A stretch of DNA of 64,000 nucleotides, from positions 62,001 to 126,000 of the forward strand of contig NZ_BQHJ01000016.1 of NCBI RefSeq assembly GCF_021603645.1, written 5' to 3'. The translations under genes and the position numbers were made by a program. A model generated the notes under the pieces. That model searched no databases, was not told the origin of the DNA, and worked only from the letters and a program-made list of their open reading frames with translations. Origin of the DNA: Pseudomonas pseudonitroreducens (GTDB lineage: Bacteria; Pseudomonadota; Gammaproteobacteria; Pseudomonadales; Pseudomonadaceae). The first letter of the stretch is position 1, and each line of letters starts with the position of its first letter. Below, piece after piece: positions 30,469-38,658 of the stretch.

Positions 30469-30511
30469 TTGATTGGCATCAAGCGGAAGCCGCACGGGCC
30501 GCTCCTAGAAT
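30469..30511. promoter_or_regulatory. FNR/DNR box shared by c551-nos and nirQOP
   Basis: TTGATTGGCATCAA (30469-30482) is a perfect 10/10 match. For the plus strand, TAGAAT (30506-30511) is centred 33 bp downstream. At the mirror position for nirQ the hexamer is only GCAATG, so the plus direction looks stronger. Confidence 0.88.
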
Positions 30512-30587
30512 CGCCACAGACGCCGGGCGGGAAGCCGGCGAAAACGATCGGCGCCTCGAAGCGCCAAGCCTGTGAGGAGTGACGTTC

Positions 30588-30899
30588 ATGAACAAAGCCC
30601 TGGTAGCCCTGCTGTTCGGCGGCATGCTGGTCCAGACAACCGCGATGGCCAGCACCGGTGAGGAGCTGTTCAAGGCGAAGGTTTGCGTGGCCTGCCATTC
30701 GATCGACAAGAAGCTCGTCGGCCCCGCCTTCCATGACGTCGCTGCCAAGTATGGTTCGCAGGCCGATGGCATCGCCCATATCACCAAGAGCATCACGACC
30801 GGCAGCAAGGACAACTGGGGGCCAATCCCCATGCCGGCCAACGCCGTGACTCCGGAAGAAGCCAAGACCCTGGCCGAGTGGATCGTCACCCTCAAGTGA
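30588..30899 (+). CDS. Cytochrome c551 (NirM-like)
   Basis: The 103-residue protein has a signal peptide (cleavage near AMA at about residue 22) and a small class I cytochrome c with haem motif CVACH and the Met ligand in 'GPIPMPANAV', as in Pseudomonas c551. In P. aeruginosa c551 (NirM) donates electrons to nitrite reductase NirS. Here there is no nirS, so it may serve NirK, NorCB or NosZ. The ATG at 30588 has GAGGAG eight bases upstream. nosR follows after 75 bases without its own box, so the gene probably leads the nos operon. Confidence 0.9.
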   Translation: MNKALVALLFGGMLVQTTAMASTGEELFKAKVCVACHSIDKKLVGPAFHDVAAKYGSQADGIAHITKSITTGSKDNWGPIPMPANAVTPEEAKTLAEWIVTLK

Positions 30900-30974
30900 C
30901 CCCGCGCGTGAGATCGGCGCCCACCGCCTTCTGACGCAGTTCTGCCCACTCGGGCAATCGAGGAAGGAGCCCCC

Positions 30975-33122
30975 ATGGTGGGCGTTCGCGAGCTGTTCAG
31001 GACCCTGGTCGGCTGTCTGTTGCTGATGGCTGGCCTCGCGGCCCACAGCGGGGAACTCAGTGACCTGGAGCGCACGCGCATCCAGCAGGTATTTCCCCAG
31101 GCCGACCACATCGGCGAGCCCGAAGGAGAGTACGGCGTGCGGCGCCTGACCCACGGCGATACGCTGCTGGGCTACGCCTTCCAGAGTATCCGTGTCACCC
31201 ACATGCCCGCCTATTCGGGCAAGCCGATCAACATCCAGGTGATCCTTGATCCGCAGGCGGTGATTCGCGACAGCTATGTCCTCGAACACCACGAACCGAT
31301 CCTGCTGATCGGCATTCCCGAAGAGAAACTCCACGCCTTCACCGCCGGCTATTCCGGACTGCGCGCCGACCAGCGCGTCGCCGTGGGCCGTTCCGGCGAT
31401 CCCCAGACGGTGACGATAGATGCGGTGGCCGGGGCCACCGTGACCGTCATGGTGGTCAACGAGATCATCATGCGCGCCGCCCGCACCGTGGCGGTCTCCT
31501 TGAAGCTGATCAAGGACAACGGCCAGGTCAGGCCCAAGCCCGCCATCGTCCGCGCCGATTTCTACCAGCCCGCGAGCTGGAACGAGCTGTTGGGCAACGG
31601 TGCGATCCGCCGGTTGAAGCTGACCCATGGCCAGATCGATGCCGCCTTCAAGGGTACCGTCGCCGAAAAGGCGAGCCCGGCTTACGACACCGAGCAACGC
31701 GAGGAGACCTTCATCGATCTCTACACCGCCCTGCTCGATCCGCCCTCCATCGGCCGCAACCTGCTGGGCGAGAAGCAATACAAGGAGATGCTGGAATCGT
31801 TGCGCCCAGGCGAGCACGCGATAGCGATACTGGGCACCGGCCAGTACTCGTTCAAGGGTTCGGGCTACGTGCGCGGCGGCATTTTCGATCGGGTGCAGAT
31901 TCGCCAGTTCGGCGACATCCTGAGTTTCCGCGACCTCGACTACCAGCGCCTGTCGGACACCTATGCCGAAGGCATGCCGCACTTCACCGAGATGGCAATC
32001 TTCACCATCCGTGCCGCGCAGCGCTTCGACCCAGGCACGCCCTGGGATCTGGAGCTGCTGGTGCGGCGCCAGACCGGCCCCGTGGAAAGCCTGTTCACCA
32101 CCTTCGACCTGGGCTACCAGACGCCCGAGGCCTACCTTGACCGACCACAGCCCACGGCCGCGGAACTCGAAGCACTGGAAGACGCCAAGCGGCCGATGTG
32201 GCTGCGCATCTGGTACCAGAAGAGCTTCCAGATCGGCGTGCTGCTCAGCGCCCTGGGGCTGCTCGCGGTGATCCTGTTCCTGCAGGACAACCTGGCACGC
32301 CGCCCCCAACTGCTGCACTGGCTACGCCGCGGCTACCTGCTGTTCACCCTGGTCTACATCGGCTGGTACTGCCTGGGGCAGCTCTCGATAGTCAACGTGC
32401 TGACGTTCGTCCACTCGCTGTTCGAAGGCTTCCGCTGGGAGCTGTTCCTCATCGATCCGCTGCTGTTCATCCTCTGGACCTTCACCGCCGCCAGCATCCT
32501 GCTCTGGGGGCGCGGCGTCTTCTGCGGCTGGCTCTGCCCGTTCGGCGCCCTGCAGGAGCTGCTCAATGAGGCTGCGCGCAAGCTCCGGGTGCCGCAGTAC
32601 GAATTGCCCTTCGCCGTCCACGAGCGGCTCTGGGCGATCAAGTACATCGTCCTGCTGGTGCTGTTCGGCCTCTCCCTCGAGTCACTGTCCACCGCCGAGC
32701 GCTTCGCCGAAGTCGAGCCTTTCAAGACCGCCATCACCCTGCACTTCGACCGCCAGTGGTGGTTCGTCGCCTACGTGCTGGTGCTGCTGGTCATCAACCT
32801 GTTCACCCGCAAGGTCTATTGCCGCTACGTCTGCCCGCTCGGTGCGGCGCTGGCGATCCCCGGCAAGGCCCGCCTGTTCGACTGGCTCAAGCGGCGCAAG
32901 GAATGCGGCCAGCCGTGCCAGCTGTGCGCCAAAGAGTGCGAGATCCAGGCCATCCACCCTGACGGACGGATCAACGCCAACGAGTGCCACTACTGCCTCG
33001 ACTGCCAGATGACCTACCACAACGAAAACAAGTGCCCACCGCTGGTGAACAAGCGCAAGAAACGCAGCAAGCGCGGGGCTGCCAGCGACGACGACCAGCT
33101 GATTGCGGTGCAACAGATCTGA
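30975..33122 (+). CDS. nosR: NosR, electron-transfer and regulatory protein for N2O reduction
   Basis: The 715-residue polytopic protein has a signal/anchor, then a periplasmic FMN-binding domain with the covalent flavin site in 'DAVAGATVTVMV' (near 155-166), then six or so membrane helices. Cytoplasmic NapH-like segments follow, with 'CGWLCPFGAL' and 'CRYVCPLGAA', and a C-terminal 2[4Fe-4S] ferredoxin module (CQLCAKECEIQ and CHYCLDCQ). NosR is needed for NosZ activity in vivo and probably passes quinol electrons to it. GAAGGAG lies just upstream of the ATG. It heads nosRZDFYL behind the c551 gene. Confidence 0.96.
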   Translation: MVGVRELFRTLVGCLLLMAGLAAHSGELSDLERTRIQQVFPQADHIGEPEGEYGVRRLTHGDTLLGYAFQSIRVTHMPAYSGKPINIQVILDPQAVIRDSYVLEHHEPILLIGIPEEKLHAFTAGYSGLRADQRVAVGRSGDPQTVTIDAVAGATVTVMVVNEIIMRAARTVAVSLKLIKDNGQVRPKPAIVRADFYQPASWNELLGNGAIRRLKLTHGQIDAAFKGTVAEKASPAYDTEQREETFIDLYTALLDPPSIGRNLLGEKQYKEMLESLRPGEHAIAILGTGQYSFKGSGYVRGGIFDRVQIRQFGDILSFRDLDYQRLSDTYAEGMPHFTEMAIFTIRAAQRFDPGTPWDLELLVRRQTGPVESLFTTFDLGYQTPEAYLDRPQPTAAELEALEDAKRPMWLRIWYQKSFQIGVLLSALGLLAVILFLQDNLARRPQLLHWLRRGYLLFTLVYIGWYCLGQLSIVNVLTFVHSLFEGFRWELFLIDPLLFILWTFTAASILLWGRGVFCGWLCPFGALQELLNEAARKLRVPQYELPFAVHERLWAIKYIVLLVLFGLSLESLSTAERFAEVEPFKTAITLHFDRQWWFVAYVLVLLVINLFTRKVYCRYVCPLGAALAIPGKARLFDWLKRRKECGQPCQLCAKECEIQAIHPDGRINANECHYCLDCQMTYHNENKCPPLVNKRKKRSKRGAASDDDQLIAVQQI

Positions 33123-33149
33123 CTATTTGCCTTCAGGAAGGAGCAGGAA

Positions 33150-35057
33150 ATGACTGACAAGAAACAGCCACACGACGAGATCGCCGGGCTCAGCCGGCGA
33201 GGGTTCCTCGGTGCCTCGGCAGTGACAGGCGCAGCGGCGCTGGTCACCGCCGGTTCGATGGGCGCCTTCACCTCTCGCGAGGCCTGGGCCGATGCCGTCA
33301 AGTCAGCCCAGGACAAGGTCCACGTCGCCCCCGGCGAACTGGACGAGTATTACGGGTTCTGGAGTGGCGGCCACTCGGGCGAGGTGCGCGTGCTGGGCAT
33401 CCCGTCGATGCGCGAGCTGATGCGCATCCCGGTGTTCAACACCGACTCGGCCACCGGCTGGGGGCTGACCAACGAGAGCAAGCGCATCCTCGGTGACAGC
33501 GCCCGCTTCCACAACGGCGACTGCCACCACCCGCACATCTCGATGACCGACGGCAAGTACGACGGCAAGTACCTGTTCATCAACGACAAGGCCAACAGTC
33601 GCGTCGCGCGTATCCGCCTGGACGTGATGAAGTGCGACAAGATCACCACTATTCCCAACGTCCAGGCCATCCACGGCCTGCGCCTGCAGAAGGTGCCACA
33701 CACCAAGTACGTGTTCTGCAACGCCGAGTTCATCATTCCGCACCCCAATGACGGCTCCAGCTTCGACATCTCCGGCGACAACGCCTTCACGATGTACAAC
33801 GCGCTGGATGCCGAGACCATGGAGGTGGCCTGGCAGGTCATCGTCGACGGCAACCTCGACAACAGCGACATGGACTACACCGGCCGCTTCACCGCCTCCA
33901 CCTGCTACAACTCGGAGAAGGCCACCGATCTGGCCGGCATGATGCGCAACGAGCGCGACTGGGTCGTGGTATTCGACGTCCCGGCGATCGAGAAGGAGAT
34001 CCAGGCCAAGCGCTTCATCACCCTGGGCGACAGCAAGGTCCCGGTAGTCGATGGCCGCAAGAAGGACGGCAAGGACAGCGCCGTCACCCGCTACATCCCG
34101 GTGCCGAAGAACCCGCACGGCCTCAACACCTCGCCGGACGGCAAGTACTTCATCGCCAACGGCAAGCTCTCGCCTACCTGCAGCATCATCGCCATCGACA
34201 AACTGCCCGATCTGTTCGCCGACAAGCTCAAGGACCCGCGCGATGTCATCGTCGGCGAGCCGGAACTGGGCCTCGGACCACTGCACACCACCTTCGACGG
34301 GCGCGGCAATGCCTACACCACGCTGTTCATCGACAGCCAGTTGGTGAAGTGGAGCATTGCAGACGCGATTCGCGCCTACACAGGCGAAAAGGTCGACTAC
34401 ATCCGCCAGAAGCTCGACGTGCAGTATCAGCCGGGACACAACCACGCGACACTGACCGAGACCCGCGAGGCCGACGGCAAGTGGATCGTCGTCCTCAGCA
34501 AGTTCTCCAAGGACCGCTTCCTGCCCACCGGACCGTTGCATCCGGAAAACGACCAGTTGATCGACATCTCCGGCGACGAGATGAAACTGGTACATGACGG
34601 CCCCACCTTCGCCGAGCCGCACGACTGCATCCTGGCCCGCCGCGACCAGATCAAGACGCGCAAGATATGGGCGCGCGACGATCCGTTCTTCGCCGAAACC
34701 GTGGCGCAGGCCAAGCGCGATGGCATCAACCTGATGCAGGACAGCAAGGTCATCCGCGACGGCAAGAAGGTCCGCGTGTACATGACCTCGACCGCCCCCA
34801 CCTACGGTCTCACCGAGTTCACCGTGAAGCAGGGCGACGAAGTCACCGTCACCATCACCAACCTGGACGAGATCGAAGACGTCACCCACGGCTTCGTCAT
34901 GGTCAACCACGGCGTGAGCATGGAGATCAGCCCGCAGCAGACCTCTTCCATCACCTTCACCGCCGACAAGCCCGGCCTGCACTGGTACTACTGCAGCTGG
35001 TTCTGCCATGCGCTGCATATGGAAATGGTCGGCCGCATGCTGGTGGAAAAAGCCTGA
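33150..35057 (+). CDS. nosZ: Nitrous oxide reductase NosZ (clade I, Tat-dependent)
   Basis: The 635-residue periplasmic enzyme reduces N2O to N2. It has a Tat signal 'LSRRGFLGAS' (14-23), marking it as clade I. The N-terminal seven-bladed propeller carries CuZ histidines in 'DCHHPHIS', 'GLGPLHTTFDGRG', 'PGHNHATL' and 'FAEPHDC'. The C-terminal cupredoxin domain has the CuA motif 'WYYCSWFCHALHMEM' (C-x3-C-x3-H-x3-M). AGGAGCAGGAA precedes the ATG. nosD follows after 59 bases. Length is that of known clade I enzymes, with no missing ligand seen. Confidence 0.98.
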   Translation: MTDKKQPHDEIAGLSRRGFLGASAVTGAAALVTAGSMGAFTSREAWADAVKSAQDKVHVAPGELDEYYGFWSGGHSGEVRVLGIPSMRELMRIPVFNTDSATGWGLTNESKRILGDSARFHNGDCHHPHISMTDGKYDGKYLFINDKANSRVARIRLDVMKCDKITTIPNVQAIHGLRLQKVPHTKYVFCNAEFIIPHPNDGSSFDISGDNAFTMYNALDAETMEVAWQVIVDGNLDNSDMDYTGRFTASTCYNSEKATDLAGMMRNERDWVVVFDVPAIEKEIQAKRFITLGDSKVPVVDGRKKDGKDSAVTRYIPVPKNPHGLNTSPDGKYFIANGKLSPTCSIIAIDKLPDLFADKLKDPRDVIVGEPELGLGPLHTTFDGRGNAYTTLFIDSQLVKWSIADAIRAYTGEKVDYIRQKLDVQYQPGHNHATLTETREADGKWIVVLSKFSKDRFLPTGPLHPENDQLIDISGDEMKLVHDGPTFAEPHDCILARRDQIKTRKIWARDDPFFAETVAQAKRDGINLMQDSKVIRDGKKVRVYMTSTAPTYGLTEFTVKQGDEVTVTITNLDEIEDVTHGFVMVNHGVSMEISPQQTSSITFTADKPGLHWYYCSWFCHALHMEMVGRMLVEKA

Positions 35058-35116
35058 CGAGAAGGCCCCTGGCCCCGCCGGCAGCCGCTGGCGGGGCATC
35101 GACGAAAAGGTGTTGC

Positions 35117-36394
35117 ATGGGACCATCCAGGCCTGGACTGGCGCTGTTGCTACTGCTCGCGACAAGCGCCCAAGCGCAGCCAAAGCCACAGCCTCAAGCC
35201 ATCGACCAACTGCCGCTGCAGCTCGATGGCGACATTCGCACGCTGCCAGCCGGCACCTACCACGGCTCCTTTGCCATCGACCACCCGCTGCACCTGCGCT
35301 GCGAGCCTGGCGCCCTGATCGACGGGCAGGGCACGGGCAGCACGCTGCACGTGCGGGTACCCGGCGTCACCATCGAGAACTGCACCCTGCGCAACTGGGG
35401 GCACGACCTCACCGCCATGGACGCGGCAATCTTCATCGACCAGGCGGCGCGCGGCACCGTGGTACGCGGCAATGACCTGCAGGGCGCCGGCTTCGGTATC
35501 TGGCTCGATGCCGTGGCCGACGTGCAGATACTCGACAACCGAATCCAGGGTGACCCGGGCGTGCGCTCCCAGGACCGCGGCAACGGTATCCACCTCTATG
35601 CCGTGAAGAACGCCCTGGTGCGCGGCAACCAGGTCCGCCAGACCCGCGACGGCGTCTACATCGACACCTCCAACGACAGCACCATCGAAGCCAACCTCTT
35701 CGAAGACCTGCGCTACGGCGTGCACTACATGTTCACCCATAACAGCCGCGTCATCGGCAACACCACCCGGCACACCCGCACCGGCTACGCGCTGATGCAG
35801 AGCCGCAAGCTCACCGTGGTCGGCAACCGCTCGGTAGACGACCAGAACTACGGCATCCTGATGAACTACATCACCTACTCCACCCTCACCGGCAACCGCG
35901 TCGAAGCCGTGCGCAGCGGCGATGGTGGCGGCGACGCGATGATCGCCGGCGCCGAAGGCAAGGCCCTGTTCATCTACAACTCGCTGTTCAATCGCATCGA
36001 GGACAACCGCTTCGAAAGCAGCGCCCTGGGCATCCACCTGACCGCCGGTTCGGAGGACAACCGCATCGCCGGCAACGCCTTTGTCGGCAACCGCCAGCAG
36101 GTCAAGTACGTGGCCAGCCGTACCCAGGAGTGGTCCGTCGATGGGCGCGGCAACTACTGGAGCGACTACCTGGGCTGGGACCGCAATGCCGACGGCATCG
36201 GCGACGTCGCCTACGAGCCCAATGACAAGGTCGACCAACTGATGTGGATGTACCCGCAGGTGCAGTTACTGATGACCAGCCCTGCCATCGAATTGCTGCG
36301 TTGGGTCCAGCGCGCCTTTCCCGTCACCCGTCCGCCCGGCGTGCGCGACAGCTTCCCGCTGATGCGTGCGCCTGATCTGGAGGCGCAACCATGA
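35117..36394 (+). CDS. nosD: NosD, periplasmic copper-site maturation protein
   Basis: The 425-residue protein has a signal peptide ([20 protein letters not shown]) and a right-handed beta-helix of the CASH/PbH1 type with many 'N.I.GN' turns (residues ~50-370). NosD works with the NosFY ABC transporter in assembling the CuZ sulfide-copper cluster of NosZ. The ATG at 35117 has AAAAGG seven bases upstream; the frame is open far upstream inside nosZ, but that is a shadow. Its stop overlaps nosF by four bases (ATGA). Confidence 0.94.
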   Translation: MGPSRPGLALLLLLATSAQAQPKPQPQAIDQLPLQLDGDIRTLPAGTYHGSFAIDHPLHLRCEPGALIDGQGTGSTLHVRVPGVTIENCTLRNWGHDLTAMDAAIFIDQAARGTVVRGNDLQGAGFGIWLDAVADVQILDNRIQGDPGVRSQDRGNGIHLYAVKNALVRGNQVRQTRDGVYIDTSNDSTIEANLFEDLRYGVHYMFTHNSRVIGNTTRHTRTGYALMQSRKLTVVGNRSVDDQNYGILMNYITYSTLTGNRVEAVRSGDGGGDAMIAGAEGKALFIYNSLFNRIEDNRFESSALGIHLTAGSEDNRIAGNAFVGNRQQVKYVASRTQEWSVDGRGNYWSDYLGWDRNADGIGDVAYEPNDKVDQLMWMYPQVQLLMTSPAIELLRWVQRAFPVTRPPGVRDSFPLMRAPDLEAQP

Positions 36395-37299
36395 ACCCTG
36401 TGGATATCCGCGACGCTAGCCTGGCCTACGGTGGTTTCACCGCGCTGGATGGACTGGACCTGCAACTGGGCGCCGGCGAAGTCCTCGGCCTGCTGGGACA
36501 CAACGGTGCCGGCAAGACCACCACGATCAAGCTGATCCTCGGCCTGCTGCGGCCGACCCAGGGCAGCGTGCGTGTTTTCGGCCAGTCTCCCAGCGAGCCG
36601 ACGGTGCGCCAGCGCATCGGTTTCCTGCCGGAAAACGTGACGTTCTATCCACAGCTCAGTGGCCGTGAAACGTTGCTGCACTTCGCCCGGCTCAAGGGTG
36701 CCCGGCCCTCCGAGGCGGACGAGTTGCTCGAGCAGCTCGGCCTGAGCCACGCCGCGCAACGCCGGGTGAAAACCTATTCCAAAGGCATGCGCCAGCGCCT
36801 CGGCCTGGCCCAGGCGCTGCTCGGCCGGCCACAACTGCTGCTGCTCGACGAACCCACAGTCGGCCTCGATCCATTGGCCACCATCGAGCTGTACCAGTGG
36901 CTGGACCGTCTGCGCGCACAAGGCACCGGCATCATCCTCTGCTCGCACGTGCTGCCCGGCGTGGAATCACATATCGACCGTGCCGCGATCCTTGCCAAGG
37001 GCCGGCTGCTCACCGTCGGCAGCCTGGCCGATCTACGCCGCGACGCCGGCCTGCCGGTGCGCATCCGTTTTGCCGGCAGCCCCGACGGCGACTGGCCGCG
37101 GCGCTGGCGCACCGCCGGCCACGGAGTCGCCGCCCTGGATGGTCGGCGCCTGGAGCTGCGGGTCACGGAAGAACGCCAGCACGAGGTGCTCAGCGTGCTG
37201 CTCGCCGAGCGCGCACAGGAACTCGAAGTGCTGCCGCCTTCACTGGAGGACCTCTATCGCCATCACATGCAGAGCACGCAAGCGGGAGCCCCGGCATGA
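36391..37299 (+). CDS. nosF: NosF, ABC transporter ATP-binding protein
   Basis: The 302-residue ATPase has Walker A 'GHNGAGKTT' near 37-45, signature '[13 protein letters not shown]' near 130-142 and Walker B '[12 protein letters not shown]' near 150-161. The C-terminal extension of ~80 residues is typical of NosF. It powers NosY and probably supplies a sulfur species for CuZ assembly in NosZ. It overlaps nosD and nosY by ATGA junctions, so all three are translationally coupled. Confidence 0.96.
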   Translation: MNPVDIRDASLAYGGFTALDGLDLQLGAGEVLGLLGHNGAGKTTTIKLILGLLRPTQGSVRVFGQSPSEPTVRQRIGFLPENVTFYPQLSGRETLLHFARLKGARPSEADELLEQLGLSHAAQRRVKTYSKGMRQRLGLAQALLGRPQLLLLDEPTVGLDPLATIELYQWLDRLRAQGTGIILCSHVLPGVESHIDRAAILAKGRLLTVGSLADLRRDAGLPVRIRFAGSPDGDWPRRWRTAGHGVAALDGRRLELRVTEERQHEVLSVLLAERAQELEVLPPSLEDLYRHHMQSTQAGAPA

Positions 37300-38120
37300 A
37301 CCCGATCTGGAACGTCGCCCGCAAGGAACTGGCCGATGGCCTGCGCAATCGCTGGCTGCTCGCCATCAGCCTGCTGTTCGCGCTGCTCGCAGTCGGTATC
37401 GCCTGGCTGGGCGCGGCCGCCAGCGGCCAGGTGGGCTTCACTTCCTTACCGGCGACCCTCGCCAGCCTGACCAGCCTGGCTACCTTCCTGATGCCTCTGA
37501 TCGCCCTGCTGCTGGCCTACGACGCCATCGTTGGCGAGGAAGAAGGCGGCACCTTGCTGCTCCTGCTCACCTATCCACTGGGGCGCGGGCAACTGCTGAT
37601 CGGCAAGTTTCTCGGCCACGGGCTGATCCTCGGCCTTGCCACGCTGCTGGGCTTCTCCGCCGCGGCGCTGGCCATTGCCGTGCTGGTACCCGGCATCCCG
37701 CTGGGGCAGCTGCTGGGCTCCTTCGGCCGCTTCATCCTGTCGTCCTGCCTGCTGGGCTGGACCTTCCTGGCCATGGCCTACGCGTTGAGCGCGCGGGTCA
37801 GCGAGAAGTCCACCGCCGCGGGCCTCGCCCTGGGCGTGTGGTTCTTCTTCGTGCTGCTGTTCGACCTGGCCCTGCTCGCCCTTCTGGTGATCGGCAAGGG
37901 CCAGCTCAGCGCCAACCTGCTGCCCTGGCTGTTGTTACTCAACCCCACCGACCTGTACCGGCTGATCAACCTGCCCGGCTTCGGTTCCGAGCTGGGAGGC
38001 GTGCTGACCCTGGGTCGCGATCTCAGCGTTCCCGTTGCCGGGCTCTGGCTGGCGCTGTGCGCCTGGACCCTGGCCGCACTGGCACTGGCTTATGCGCTGT
38101 TCCGCCGGCGACCGATCTGA
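37296..38120 (+). CDS. nosY: NosY, ABC transporter permease
   Basis: The 274-residue protein has six membrane helices and the family segments '[15 protein letters not shown]' at the N terminus and '[20 protein letters not shown]' between helices 2 and 3. With NosF it forms the transporter for CuZ biogenesis. The ATG at 37296 overlaps the nosF stop. nosL follows after 16 bases. Confidence 0.95.
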   Translation: MNPIWNVARKELADGLRNRWLLAISLLFALLAVGIAWLGAAASGQVGFTSLPATLASLTSLATFLMPLIALLLAYDAIVGEEEGGTLLLLLTYPLGRGQLLIGKFLGHGLILGLATLLGFSAAALAIAVLVPGIPLGQLLGSFGRFILSSCLLGWTFLAMAYALSARVSEKSTAAGLALGVWFFFVLLFDLALLALLVIGKGQLSANLLPWLLLLNPTDLYRLINLPGFGSELGGVLTLGRDLSVPVAGLWLALCAWTLAALALAYALFRRRPI

Positions 38121-38136
38121 TTCGAGGAGTTTCCCC

Positions 38137-38658
38137 ATGCTGCATTTCCGCTCACTTCGCCTCGGCCTCGCTGCCGGGCTTCTCTCCCTGCTGCTCGGCG
38201 GTTGCGACGATGCAGCCCAACAGAACGCAGACCTGGGCCCGGTACCCTTCAAGGAGGGTGAGGAATGTCACGTCTGCGGCATGGTCATCAGTGACTTCGC
38301 AGGGCCGAAGGGCGAAGCCGTGGCTCCCGGCGCCGTGCACAAGTTTTGCTCCACCGCCGAGCTGCTGGGCTGGTGGCTGCAGCCGGAGAACCAGCACAGC
38401 GGCGCACGCCTGTATGTGCACGACATGGCCCGCAGCGACTGGAACCATCCCGATGACCGCCACCTGATCGACGCCACCAGCGCCTTCTATGTGGTTGGGG
38501 TGAAACGTCCCGGCGCCATGGGCGCTACCCTCGCGTCATTCTCCGAACGCGCGGACGCAGAACGCATGGCCAACGCCGAGGGCGGACGGGTGCTGGGTTT
38601 CAGCGAGATCGACCAGAGCGTGCTGCAGGGCGTATCGGGTGACCACCTGCATCATTGA
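38137..38658 (+). CDS. nosL: NosL, copper chaperone lipoprotein
   Basis: The 173-residue protein has a lipoprotein signal with lipobox LGGC (Cys at 24) and the NosL Cu-binding motif 'CHVCGMVISDF' near 45-55. It delivers Cu(I) to NosZ. GAGGAG lies eight bases before the ATG. It is the last gene of the nos operon: I see no nosX or tatE. Its stop overlaps tail-to-tail, by seven bases, with the stop of the GGDEF-EAL gene on the other strand. Confidence 0.95.
   Translation: MLHFRSLRLGLAAGLLSLLLGGCDDAAQQNADLGPVPFKEGEECHVCGMVISDFAGPKGEAVAPGAVHKFCSTAELLGWWLQPENQHSGARLYVHDMARSDWNHPDDRHLIDATSAFYVVGVKRPGAMGATLASFSERADAERMANAEGGRVLGFSEIDQSVLQGVSGDHLHH

Noticed and set aside
34667-35116. 5' extension of the nosD frame inside nosZ
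   Set aside because: The sequence before 35117 is an out-of-frame reading of nosZ; the ATG at 35117 has a ribosome site and opens a signal peptide.
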